Below are positions 7,475 to 14,989 of a DNA stretch of 32,136 nt, piece after piece (position 1 is the first letter of the stretch; every line of letters starts with the position of its first letter). The DNA lies in assembly GCA_011391855.1 (NCBI GenBank), contig JAABPT010000344.1:1-32136 (forward strand). Direction: 5' to 3'. Under the pieces are notes generated by a model. That model saw only the letters and a program-made list of their open reading frames with translations. It had not been told where the DNA came from and made no database searches. The DNA comes from Burkholderiales bacterium (GTDB lineage: Bacteria; Pseudomonadota; Gammaproteobacteria; Burkholderiales; Burkholderiaceae_C). The position numbers were made by a program, and so were the translations under genes.

Positions 7475-8476
7475 TCAAGCCGCGGTCCTTGGCCGAGCGT
7501 CTGCAGCAGGCAACGCGAACTCGCCCGCGTCTGGCCACTGCCGAAGCCGATGAAGACGTTGATGGACGAGAGGGAAGTCGAACTCGATCCCCACGCCCAC
7601 CGACGCCATGTGTTCGACACCGAGCTCGATCTGGCTGCCCAGGAAACGCGTGTACGCGCCTTCAAGCACGTAGCGTACGGGCCGGTCCCACACCACCCAG
7701 CCCGTGGGCACGCGGCGACGGGCCCAGACGCTGGCGCTCTCGGCCGAAGCTCGGACATCCACATCGGAGGCCAGGGTGCCGCTGTTGCGTAAGATCACGT
7801 TCGTGTAGCGCAGCTCCAGGTCGACGTCCGCCTCGGGCGCAAAGCGTTCGTAGTCGATCATCAGCGAGCCGCCGAGGCCGTAGGTCTGCATCCTCCCGCG
7901 GTCCAGCGCGGCCAGGTCGACGTTGGTGTTCTCCTCGAGCCACCACTTCGCCCCCGCGAGGTCGCTCGTGAGCCGGCCGTAGGTGAAGCTGAACATCGGC
8001 CGCAGGACCCAGTTCGGCGCCAGCGGGAAGTCCCAGCCGATGCCGCCGGAAACCGACAGCGAGTCCCACTTCACCGGCACCGGGCGCTGCTGCGTGACGT
8101 CGCTGGCCAGGAACACGGGGTCGTAGCGGGCCCAGGCCGCATTGCCCTCGAGATACAGCGGCAGGTCTTTGCTCCAGGTGAAACCGCCGCCGAGCTGCGT
8201 CATAGCCAGGTTGGGGTTGGACGTGGCGGCGTTCTCGATCGACAGCGAGCTCGTGGTCACGTCGGGCGCCACGGTGAAGCTCATGAGCCCGAGGATGCCG
8301 TTGGCAAGGGCCTGCACGTCGACGTCGGCGATCGCTCGCTGGCCGGGCTGCGCCTCGGCCGGCGCGCCGCACAGGACCAGGGCGAGCGCGGCCACCGGCC
8401 AGGGCCGCCACGCCAGCCGCGCGCGCAGCGGTCTCGAAGCCCCGCCCGCCAGGTCGCTGGACATCGGCACTCGCAT
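7475..8476 (-). CDS. Outer-membrane beta-barrel-like protein
   Basis: Protein of about 333 residues, starting at the ATG at 8476 (GTG at 8479 is also possible). It has a signal peptide (WPVAALALVLCGAPAEAQ). The body shows alternating hydrophobic and polar strands of a beta-barrel: MTQLGGGFTWSKDLPLYLEG, VSGGIGWDFPLAPNWVLRP, TYGLGGSLMIDYE, VDLELRYTNVIL, ASVGVGIEFDF. Unlike most barrels it does not end in an aromatic C-terminal strand. After IEFDF the frame becomes Arg/Gln-rich and lacks strand character, so a late frameshift is possible. It is the last gene of the sulfatase cluster, 16 bases after the lipoprotein gene. It probably acts as an envelope pore or structural barrel; the substrate is unknown. 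Confidence 0.7.
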   Translation of the reverse strand: MRVPMSSDLAGGASRPLRARLAWRPWPVAALALVLCGAPAEAQPGQRAIADVDVQALANGILGLMSFTVAPDVTTSSLSIENAATSNPNLAMTQLGGGFTWSKDLPLYLEGNAAWARYDPVFLASDVTQQRPVPVKWDSLSVSGGIGWDFPLAPNWVLRPMFSFTYGRLTSDLAGAKWWLEENTNVDLAALDRGRMQTYGLGGSLMIDYERFAPEADVDLELRYTNVILRNSGTLASDVDVRASAESASVWARRRVPTGWVVWDRPVRYVLEGAYTRFLGSQIELGVEHMASVGVGIEFDFPLVHQRLHRLRQWPDAGEFALPAADARPRTAA

Positions 8477-8492
8477 CACGTCGTCGGCTCCG

Positions 8493-9599
8493 TCATCCGG
8501 CAGGAACGGTGATCACCGGCGAGACCTGTCCGCCGCCCGACTCGGTGAGCGTGAACAGGAACATCAGGAAAGAGAAGATCCCTTTGGAGCCCAGGTCGCG
8601 GTCGTCGATCCAGAACCAGTTGTCGCGGTAGCGGATGGCGACGAACGCATCGTCCGGCCGCTCCGGGCCACTGCGGACACGGATCAGCGGCTCCAGGCCA
8701 CCGGTCAGGTGGGCCAGGTCGGCGAAGCCCGGCGAGGCACGTTTCTCGGCTACGTGCGCGGCGGGCACGTCGATGTAGGAGGACATGTCGAGCAGGATCT
8801 CCAGCATCGACCGCGTCAGCATGGTGATCTCCCGCCCGTCCCTCGACGCCGTGCCGTAGACGACGCGGTACTCCTCGGCGCCTACCTCGAGGCCCAGCAG
8901 CCGCTCGGCCTCGGCAATATCCTCCGGCGTGGCGCCCGACTTGCGGGGGCGGAAGAAGAGCGTGGTGGCCTGCATGTCCTTCTCGCGCACGACGCGCACG
9001 CCCACGCCGCCAGCGCCCTGGATGCGCCTGACCACCGCGAGGAACTGCACGAAGTCCGGGTCGGCAGGCCTGCCGTAAAGCATCCGCTGGCCGAAGTTCT
9101 GCAGGCCGTTGAGCGTGTGCACGCAGCATCGCAGCAGCGCCTCGGCGCTCCAGCCGGCCTGGATCAGCGACAGCAGCGCGCCCGGCGGGATGGGCGTCAT
9201 CAGGCTGCGGCTGAACTTCTCGCCCAGCAAGGGGTTGTAGGTGATGGTGGGCCGGTCGGTGAACTTGCTGGCACCGCCGAGCGTGAGGGTGTTGGCGTTG
9301 CCCGCCAGGGGGCGCAGGAGTTCAGCCTCCGCGCTGACACCGGTCTCGATCGAGTAGGAGTTGATCGCCGAGGCGATGTCCAGGAAAACGGGGACGTCTC
9401 CGTATCGCGCTTTGACCAGGTTGAGCAGCATCTGGCTCTTCCAGGAGTCGGAGATCGCGGCGGCGTAGTCGAAGCGGTCGCGCGTGATCGTCGACGGGCC
9501 GAGTGTGGCGCAGCCGGCCACGGCCAGCACGAGCGCCGCAAGGCCCGCGAGCAGTGCCCACCGCCGCTGGCTCCGGGTCCTGGCAGGCGATGCGCTCAC
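8493..9599 (-). CDS. Predicted lipoprotein of unknown function
   Basis: About 368 residues from the GTG at 9599; the start is uncertain because in-frame GTGs also occur at 9614 and 9668. The N-terminus is Arg-rich, then hydrophobic, then the lipobox LAVAGC, so it should be lipid-anchored. The mature part begins TLGPSTITRDRFDYAAAISDSWKSQMLLNLVKARYGDVPVFLD, a pattern I associate only with hypothetical proteins. Later segments are IRYRDNWFWIDDRDLGSKG and FSFLMFLFTLTESG. There is no catalytic signature I can name. It sits between the arylsulfatase and the barrel gene on the same strand, 73 bases after the sulfatase stop, so an envelope role with them is likely. Confidence 0.72.
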   Translation of the reverse strand: MSASPARTRSQRRWALLAGLAALVLAVAGCATLGPSTITRDRFDYAAAISDSWKSQMLLNLVKARYGDVPVFLDIASAINSYSIETGVSAEAELLRPLAGNANTLTLGGASKFTDRPTITYNPLLGEKFSRSLMTPIPPGALLSLIQAGWSAEALLRCCVHTLNGLQNFGQRMLYGRPADPDFVQFLAVVRRIQGAGGVGVRVVREKDMQATTLFFRPRKSGATPEDIAEAERLLGLEVGAEEYRVVYGTASRDGREITMLTRSMLEILLDMSSYIDVPAAHVAEKRASPGFADLAHLTGGLEPLIRVRSGPERPDDAFVAIRYRDNWFWIDDRDLGSKGIFSFLMFLFTLTESGGGQVSPVITVPAG

Positions 9600-9672
9600 G
9601 CGAGCGGCCCGCACCTGCAGGCACGGCGCGAGGCGGCGACGGTGATGGGCTTCACCTCGCCGGCCCACATCC

Positions 9673-12069
9673 TCACCGCACCTCGACCGTGATCTTCGGG
9701 ATGCGCCCGCTGAAGCGCGACTTGGCTTCTGCTCCGATGGCCTCGACCACGGGTGTGCCGAGGTCGAGCCCGACGTCGGCCGTCTCGTCGGCCGAGAACA
9801 GTCCCGCCTGCGTGACGCCGATGCGCCCTTCGCCGACTTTCTCGCCGTCCACGAGCAGCGTGCCCATGCCGCCCTTCGACGGCCCGCCGCCGTCGTAAGC
9901 GAAATTGAACACGAGCGTGTGCTTGCCCGGCGCAAGCTTCTTCGCCGAGGCCACAGAGAAGCGCTGAAGGCCTAGGAAGTTGTAGTCGTAGGCCGGCATG
10001 CCGTCCTTCACGTACAGCGACCAGCCGCCGAACCTCCCGCCCTGGGCGATGACGGTGCCGTTGCCGCCGCCCTCGGGCACCTCTATTTCGGCGGTGAGGG
10101 TCTTGGAGCGGTTCTTCACGTTGGGGAATACGCCCTCCATCATGCCGGTCATGCCCTCAGCCAGCGTCATGGCATTGCGCCCGGCCATCAGGTCGGGCCG
10201 GCCCATCGCCGCCGGATCCAGGCGTTCGAAGACCCGGTCGTCCAGCGGCAGCACACCGTACTTGCGCGCTTCCGTCAGGAACAGCGCCTGCATCTCGGCC
10301 AGCTTCTTGGGGTTCTTCGCTGCCAAGTCATTGACCAGGCTGAAGTCCGAGCGCGTGTCGTACAGCTCCCAACCCGAGCTGTCTTCCAGCGCGCGGCGCG
10401 GCTTGGCCTCCCAAGGCGCGCGGTGGATCGTGCGTGCGAACCAGCCGTCGTGGTAGATCGCGCGGTTGCCGGCGATCTCGAAGTATTGCGTGGTGTGGCG
10501 ATCCTTGGCCTTAGCGTCCTCGAAGGTATAGACCATGCTGGTACCTGACATCGGCACCTGCTTGACACCGTTGACGCTCTTGGGCTCGGGCAGGCCTATC
10601 GCCTGCAGCACCGTGGGCGCCACGTCGATCACATGGCTGAACTGGGTGCGCAACTCGTTCTTCGCCTTGATGCCCTTGGGCCAGCTGACCACCATGCCGT
10701 TGCGCGTGCCACCGAAGTCCGACGGCACCTGCTTCATCCAGCCAAAGGGGCTGTTGAGGGCCACCGCCCAGCCCGCCGCCATGTGCGGATAGGTCTCGGG
10801 ACCGCCCCACTTGTCCATTAGCTTGAGCATGTCCTCGACCTTTTCCTGCACGCCATTGAAGTAGGTGTACTCGTTGAACATGCCGCTCTGGCCGCCCTCG
10901 CCGCTGGTACCGTTGTCTCCGGCGATGTAGAAGACCAAGGTGTTGTCGGCCTCGCCGACTTCCTTGAACGCGTCCAGCATGCGGCCGATCTCGTGGTCGG
11001 TGTAGTCGGCGAATGCCGCGAACACCTCGGCCTGGCGCGTGTACAGGCGCTTCTCGTCGGCGCTGAGCGTGTCCCAGTCCTTGATCGCTGCCGGCTTGGG
11101 CGCCAGCTTGGTGCCCGCCGGCACCACGCCCAACGCGATCTGCCGCGCAAGTGTCGCCTCGCGGATCTTGTCCCAGCCTGCGTCGAACTTGCCCTTCCAC
11201 TTCGCGATCCATTCCTTGGGCACGTGGTGCGGCGCATGCGTGGCGCCGGGCGCGAAATAGACGAACGACGGCCGGTCGGGCGTCAACGCCTTCTGGTACT
11301 TGATCCAGGCCCGCGCCTTCTCGGTCATGTCGTTCATGAAGTGGTAGTTCGGGTCGTTCGGCAGCTCGACCTGCGCCACACCGTCATACAAGAACGGCGC
11401 CCACTGGTTGGTCTCACCACCGATGAAGCCGTAGAACTTGTCAAAGCCCTGGCGCGTGGGCCAGCGATCGAAGGGGCCGGCCTCGCTTGCCTCCCAGGCG
11501 GCGGTTTCATGCCACTTGCCGAACGCCGCCGTGGCGTAGCCGTTCAATCGCAGCGTCTCGGCCAGCGGCGCGGTGGTGCTCGGCACCTGTCCGGTGCCAC
11601 CGGGGAAGCCGGTCGCCATCTCGGTGATGAAGCCCATGTTCACCTGGTGGTGGTTGCGGCCCGACTTCAGCGCCGCGCGGGTCGGCGAGCACAGCGCGGT
11701 GGTGTGGAAGTTGTTGTAGCGCAACCCGTTCTGGGCCAGCTTGTCCAGCGTGGGCATCGGCACCGGCCCACCGAAGGTGCCGGGCACGCCGAAGCCCAAG
11801 TCGTCGATCAGCACGATCACGACGTTCGGCGCCTTGGCCGGCGCCTTGACCTCGAAACGAGGTGGCATCTTCGCCTTGCGCACGTCGATCTCCGTGATGG
11901 CGGGCCGCTTGGGCTCGACGATCGGCAGCACGGTGCGGTCGAGCTTGTCAGCCGCCTGCGCAAACGCGGCCCAGGGCGCCACGGCCGCGACAACGGCGAC
12001 GGCCACGCCTACCAGCGAGCGCGCGACGGGGTACGCTGCGGAGGGCGTCCTGTGAAGTGATGCGTTCAT
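9673..12069 (-). CDS. Exported arylsulfatase (formylglycine type)
   Basis: Protein of 798 residues with GGAG ten bases before the ATG and a signal peptide ending near AAFAQAA. The sulfatase domain starts NVVIVLIDDLGFG (metal-ligand aspartates 89-90). The formylglycine motif is CSPTR at 127-131 followed by AALKSGRN. Further catalytic positions are GKWHE (Lys185, His187), THAPHH (about 278-282) and GDNG (Asp385, Asn386). About 300 C-terminal residues form a beta-rich region, making it one of the long bacterial arylsulfatases. It would hydrolyse sulfate esters in the periplasm. Cys127 must be oxidised by a formylglycine-generating enzyme or anaerobic maturase, and neither is encoded here. It is the fifth gene of a cluster apparently regulated by the divergent AraC-type protein. 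Confidence 0.93.
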   Translation of the reverse strand: MNASLHRTPSAAYPVARSLVGVAVAVVAAVAPWAAFAQAADKLDRTVLPIVEPKRPAITEIDVRKAKMPPRFEVKAPAKAPNVVIVLIDDLGFGVPGTFGGPVPMPTLDKLAQNGLRYNNFHTTALCSPTRAALKSGRNHHQVNMGFITEMATGFPGGTGQVPSTTAPLAETLRLNGYATAAFGKWHETAAWEASEAGPFDRWPTRQGFDKFYGFIGGETNQWAPFLYDGVAQVELPNDPNYHFMNDMTEKARAWIKYQKALTPDRPSFVYFAPGATHAPHHVPKEWIAKWKGKFDAGWDKIREATLARQIALGVVPAGTKLAPKPAAIKDWDTLSADEKRLYTRQAEVFAAFADYTDHEIGRMLDAFKEVGEADNTLVFYIAGDNGTSGEGGQSGMFNEYTYFNGVQEKVEDMLKLMDKWGGPETYPHMAAGWAVALNSPFGWMKQVPSDFGGTRNGMVVSWPKGIKAKNELRTQFSHVIDVAPTVLQAIGLPEPKSVNGVKQVPMSGTSMVYTFEDAKAKDRHTTQYFEIAGNRAIYHDGWFARTIHRAPWEAKPRRALEDSSGWELYDTRSDFSLVNDLAAKNPKKLAEMQALFLTEARKYGVLPLDDRVFERLDPAAMGRPDLMAGRNAMTLAEGMTGMMEGVFPNVKNRSKTLTAEIEVPEGGGNGTVIAQGGRFGGWSLYVKDGMPAYDYNFLGLQRFSVASAKKLAPGKHTLVFNFAYDGGGPSKGGMGTLLVDGEKVGEGRIGVTQAGLFSADETADVGLDLGTPVVEAIGAEAKSRFSGRIPKITVEVR

Positions 12070-12145
12070 TGCGTTGTCGCTCCGTGAAGAATGAAGTCTT
12101 GCGAGGAACGCCGGGCCGGCTTGCTGTCCGTTAAGGAGCAGGCCA

Positions 12146-12991
12146 TCACCAGCGGAAAACCGCCGAAACCGACGGCCCGTTGAAGGTCAGGCTCTGGATC
12201 GCATTGCCGGACTTCATCTCGTAGTCGAGGTAACGCCAAGAAGCGACCACATCGCCCCACTGGAACGAATATCCGACACCGCCCACGGCCTGCCAGGTGA
12301 GCTTCGATTCGCCGGCCCCGACATCCAGGTAGTAGGGCACGAACCACTTGCGGTCGGCGCCCAGCGCAAGCCGGCCCTTGACGCCGACGATGCCGTCCCA
12401 GTTGCTCAGTTCGACCCTGGAAGTGCCGGCACGGCCAGGCGCCGGGATCGAGCCGAGGTTGCCCGTGATGTCCCAGCTCAGCGTCTGAGTGATGTCGAGC
12501 CAGCGGGCGCCGGCAAGCACGTCGAGCGTGGCGGCCGGGTCGGCCATGGCGTGCCAGGTGCCGGCCAGCGTCCAACCCCATCCCTTCAGGTCGTAGTCGA
12601 CCTTGGCGCTTGCGTCGGCAGGAATCGCCCCGCCGGCGATGCTGAAATCGCGCAAACCCGACTTGGTGTTGCCGATGTCCATGTAAAGCACATCGGTGAA
12701 CAGGCCCCACGAGCCCCTGGACGCCCCGAAGCTGCCCATGAAGGCCATCTTCAGGTTGTCGACGATCGTGCTGGCATCGACCAGCGCGTCGCCCGACCCG
12801 GCGGGGGTCAATGGAAAGGCCGTCGTGCCGCCGATGTCTGGCAGATACAGGTTCACCGCAGCCTGGAACCTCCAGTTGTCGGTGGCCTGCGCGGAGGCCG
12901 GGAGCGTAACTAAGACCATCGGCGCGGCAAGCGTCGCCGCGAGCAGGGCCTTCAATTCATGCCTTGGTTTTGCCGTGCTTGAGCTGTACAT
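12146..12991 (-). CDS. Outer-membrane beta-barrel protein
   Basis: Protein of 281 residues with AAAGAGA before the ATG and a signal peptide (LLAATLAAPMVLVTLPASAQA). The mature protein begins NWRFQAAVNLYLPDIGGTT and continues as amphipathic strands: WGLFTDVLYMDIGN, WTLAGTWHAM, LDVLAGARWLDIT, YYLDVGAGESKLTWQAVGGVGYSF, VVASWRYLDYEMKSG. It ends in an aromatic strand (SVSAVFRW), the usual outer-membrane insertion signal. The size suggests an 8-10-strand barrel. The gene lies 76 bases upstream of the arylsulfatase in the same direction, so it could serve uptake of sulfated substrates or their products; that is inference from context. Confidence 0.82.
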   Translation of the reverse strand: MYSSSTAKPRHELKALLAATLAAPMVLVTLPASAQATDNWRFQAAVNLYLPDIGGTTAFPLTPAGSGDALVDASTIVDNLKMAFMGSFGASRGSWGLFTDVLYMDIGNTKSGLRDFSIAGGAIPADASAKVDYDLKGWGWTLAGTWHAMADPAATLDVLAGARWLDITQTLSWDITGNLGSIPAPGRAGTSRVELSNWDGIVGVKGRLALGADRKWFVPYYLDVGAGESKLTWQAVGGVGYSFQWGDVVASWRYLDYEMKSGNAIQSLTFNGPSVSAVFRW

Positions 12992-13048
12992 CGATCTCTT
13001 TCTTCTGATTTCTCGTTCGGGCCGGTATGACGCCGGTCCGAAGTGCTG

Positions 13049-13402
13049 TCAGAGCCGAACGGAGCGACGCGCGACGCCGCCGACGTTGCCGACGACACCG
13101 GGCTGGTTCAGGCCCGGGTCGACGACACCGACGCCCGGTGCGCCGACGCCCACGCCCGGTGTCACGCCGACACCCGGCGCACCCACGCCAGGTGCCCCGA
13201 CGCCGACGTTTCCTGCACGACCGGGCTGGTTGATGCCCGGATCCACCGCGCCGACGCCTGGAGCGCCCACTCCGCGCGTGACGCCCGGTCCCGGCTTGCC
13301 GACACCGACTCCGGGATCGACCGCAAAGGCCGCTCCGGTCAGCCCCATCAGCGCGGCGCTAATCACGAGGGCCGGTACGCGCTGTCGAAATTCGTAGCTC
13401 AT
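13049..13402 (-). CDS. Secreted Gly/Val/Pro-rich elastin-like repeat protein
   Basis: Protein of 117 residues. The ATG at 13402 is chosen because GGGAG lies six bases upstream and it opens a signal peptide (VPALVISAALMGLTGAAFA). After cleavage nearly all of the mature chain is Gly, Val, Pro and Ala in GVG, APGVG and TPGVG units. It includes two copies of a 23-residue block, VGAPGVGxVDPGxNQPGxxGNVG, at residues 45-67 and 86-108. The composition recalls elastin-type VPGVG repeats and predicts a disordered, flexible or self-associating chain. There are no cysteines. Because the chain is intact and has a good ribosome-binding site, I regard it as a real gene. It is the third gene of the sulfatase cluster; the function is unknown. 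Confidence 0.72.
   Translation of the reverse strand: MSYEFRQRVPALVISAALMGLTGAAFAVDPGVGVGKPGPGVTRGVGAPGVGAVDPGINQPGRAGNVGVGAPGVGAPGVGVTPGVGVGAPGVGVVDPGLNQPGVVGNVGGVARRSVRL
13079..13147 (-). repeat. Intragenic 69-bp repeat, copy 2
   Basis: Encodes residues 86-108 of the Gly/Val/Pro-rich protein. The block starts VGAPGVGVVDPGLNQPG and is the partner of 13202-13270, with about 18 of 23 residues shared. Confidence 0.7.
13202..13270 (-). repeat. Intragenic 69-bp repeat, copy 1
   Basis: Encodes residues 45-67 of the Gly/Val/Pro-rich protein. The block starts VGAPGVGAVDPGINQPG and is the partner of 13079-13147. The two copies are separated by shorter GVG/APGVG units. Confidence 0.7.
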
Positions 13403-13442
13403 TGTGTTCTCCCGTTTGCCATTGCGAAGTTGCGGCTGGCAG

Positions 13443-13922
13443 CTACTGCGCGACATACACCAGGTTGTTGCCCTGGAAGCCCGAGCGGTACAGCACGCCG
13501 CCGCAGTTCTGGTACTCGACGCCGCTCTTCGTCTCCGGCTTGCATCCCGCAGGCAGTGCGTTGACGACCGTGCCGGCCGGCGGTGCACCTGCGGGGCGCG
13601 CAGCGGCCTGCTGTTGCGCGGTGGCCGCCTGCTGCTGTGCCGTGGCCGCTTGTTGCTGCGCCGTGGCCTGCTGCTGCTGCGCGGTGGCGGCCTGCTGCTG
13701 CGACGTGGCCGACGTCGCGGCCGATCCGGCGGCCACGGTGCGAGCGGTCGTGCGCCGCGCCACGCCGGCCACCGACACGGGTGTCAGCGGTGCGCCCACG
13801 ATCGCTTGGGCCTCGCGCATCCATGTAAACCCGCCTTGTGCATCGGGCGCGTAGTTGCCGAGGTAAAGCAGCGGCAACGCCGCGGTGACGGCGAGTGCCT
13901 TGAAGATACTGCGTTGTGTCAT
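13443..13922 (-). CDS. Exported protein with Gln-rich repeats
   Basis: Protein of 159 residues. GGGGAAG precedes the ATG, and an N-terminal hydrophobic segment (LAVTAALPLLYLG) acts as signal or anchor. Residues 50-70 are Ala/Thr/Arg-rich. Residues 75-107 are four to five tandem AATAQQQ units, likely a flexible or coiled segment. The C-terminal 40 residues form a small compact domain with two cysteines (LPAGCKPETKSG, Cys127; YQNCGGVLYR, Cys140) ending GNNLVYVAQ. Small exported proteins with this Cys-Cys/VYV tail occur in many Proteobacteria, but I know of no function. It starts 16 bases after the DUF2092 stop, so the two are probably cotranscribed. Confidence 0.78.
   Translation of the reverse strand: MTQRSIFKALAVTAALPLLYLGNYAPDAQGGFTWMREAQAIVGAPLTPVSVAGVARRTTARTVAAGSAATSATSQQQAATAQQQQATAQQQAATAQQQAATAQQQAAARPAGAPPAGTVVNALPAGCKPETKSGVEYQNCGGVLYRSGFQGNNLVYVAQ
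13602..13700 (-). repeat. Tandem repeat encoding AATAQQQ units
   Basis: Imperfect 21-24-base tandem units encode QQQ separated by AATA or AT (residues 75-107 of the exported protein). CAG-rich units of this type can vary in copy number by slippage. Confidence 0.75.
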
Positions 13923-13938
13923 GTGCTTCCCCTGGGTT

Positions 13939-14703
13939 TCAGCGCGGCAGGAAGTCGACCTTCTTCGCGCCGGTCGGTGGCGTGAAGTTGAAGGTCTGCT
14001 CGTTGAACACCGGCTTCAGGTTCCACTTCGTCATCGTGACGGCGAACTGCGGTGCGTTGGGCAGGTCGCGCGTCGTGATGACCAGCTTGCGTGGCAAAGG
14101 CTGCGCGCCTTCCTGGACCCAGACCTGCAGGTCGACGTGCGGCGCGCGGAACGCGAGCTGGTCGCAGCGCACGCCTTCGATCACCGCCTTGCCGACGACG
14201 AAACCGTCGGTCACACCGTCCATCAGGATCTCGTACGCGTTCTTGTTGAGCAGGTCGCCGGCGGGCGCAACGATGTCGAGCTTGGTGCGCGCGAACTCGA
14301 GCATGCTCTCCAGCGTCTCGGGTGCGGCCACCTGGGCATAAGCCTTGTCCTGCGGGTTGAAGAGCGTCAGCGATTTGCCGTCGTAGATGAAGACCTGGTT
14401 GACCAGATCGCCGCTGCGCTCGGCACGCAGCTTGTTCGGCCTTTGCGCCGAGGTCTTGGCGATGTGGTTGAACTCGATCTTCTGGCCGGACTTCAGCACC
14501 GCCTCGAGCGTGTTGCGCGTCTCGGCGCTGAATTGCTTCTGGCTGGCGAGGAAGTCGGTCGAGGCCTTCAGCAGCCTTTGCGCCTCGGGATCGATGCCCG
14601 CGGGCTGTGCCTGTACGGCGAAGGTTGCCAAGCAGGCAGCCGCCAGGAACGTGGCGCGCCGGACCCAAGGGATCGTCGCGCGGGGGCGCAGGGGGGTGGA
14701 CAT
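13939..14703 (-). CDS. DUF2092-family periplasmic protein
   Basis: Protein of 254 residues. The ATG at 14703 has AGGAGAG seven bases upstream; longer in-frame starts have no such site. The signal peptide is ATFLAAACLATFAVQAQ. The mature part matches the DUF2092 pattern: PEAQRLLKASTDFLASQKQFSAET, then PNKLRAERSGDLVNQVFIYDGKSLTLFNPQDKAYAQV, then DGFVVGKAVIEGVRCDQLAFR, then LPRKLVITTRDLPNAPQFAVTMTKWNL. The fold is expected to be LolA/LolB-like, a half-barrel that can carry a hydrophobic ligand. It is the first gene of the minus-strand sulfatase cluster and faces the divergent AraC regulator. The ligand is unknown. Confidence 0.85.
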   Translation of the reverse strand: MSTPLRPRATIPWVRRATFLAAACLATFAVQAQPAGIDPEAQRLLKASTDFLASQKQFSAETRNTLEAVLKSGQKIEFNHIAKTSAQRPNKLRAERSGDLVNQVFIYDGKSLTLFNPQDKAYAQVAAPETLESMLEFARTKLDIVAPAGDLLNKNAYEILMDGVTDGFVVGKAVIEGVRCDQLAFRAPHVDLQVWVQEGAQPLPRKLVITTRDLPNAPQFAVTMTKWNLKPVFNEQTFNFTPPTGAKKVDFLPR

Positions 14704-14809
14704 GGAAGCTCTCCTGTGGGGGATGGGTCGTCGACCGGGAACGCCGAGGCGCCAATGCACCGGCCATCGGCCGATCACGCGGCAGGGTCCATTCCGCTGC
14801 CGTAACCGA

Positions 14810-14829
14810 GTCTCCGCCTGAATGGAGAC
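14810..14829. promoter_or_regulatory. Inverted repeat in divergent promoter region
   Basis: GTCTCC-gcctgaat-GGAGAC is a perfect 6-base inverted repeat in the region between the DUF2092 and AraC-type genes. It may be an operator. AraC proteins more often use direct repeats, so the regulator is not assigned. Confidence 0.3.
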
Positions 14830-14875
14830 AACAGCGATCGATATTCGGCAACGGATCAGCCGCCCTGGCGGGTGG

Positions 14876-14889
14876 TTGACGTGGATCAA
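14876..14889. promoter_or_regulatory. FNR/Anr-like box
   Basis: TTGAC-gtgg-ATCAA matches the FNR/Anr consensus TTGAT-N4-ATCAA at 9 of 10 positions. It is embedded in the longer palindrome TGGTTGA-cgtgga-TCAACCA (14873-14892). It lies 100 bases before the AraC-type start and 173 bases from the DUF2092 start. This suggests oxygen-responsive control of one or both transcripts. Confidence 0.5.
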
Positions 14890-14989
14890 CCAAGGAAGCG
14901 AGTCTCGCCGCAACGCCCGCGGATGTCATTGCCAGAAGCCGACGCTCGATCGACAATTCCCGACACCACTTCGCACCGGCACCTCGTCG

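Noticed and set aside
13079-13270. Regularly spaced repeats as a CRISPR array
   Set aside because: The repeats are in-frame coding repeats of a Gly/Val/Pro-rich protein, without unique spacers or cas genes.
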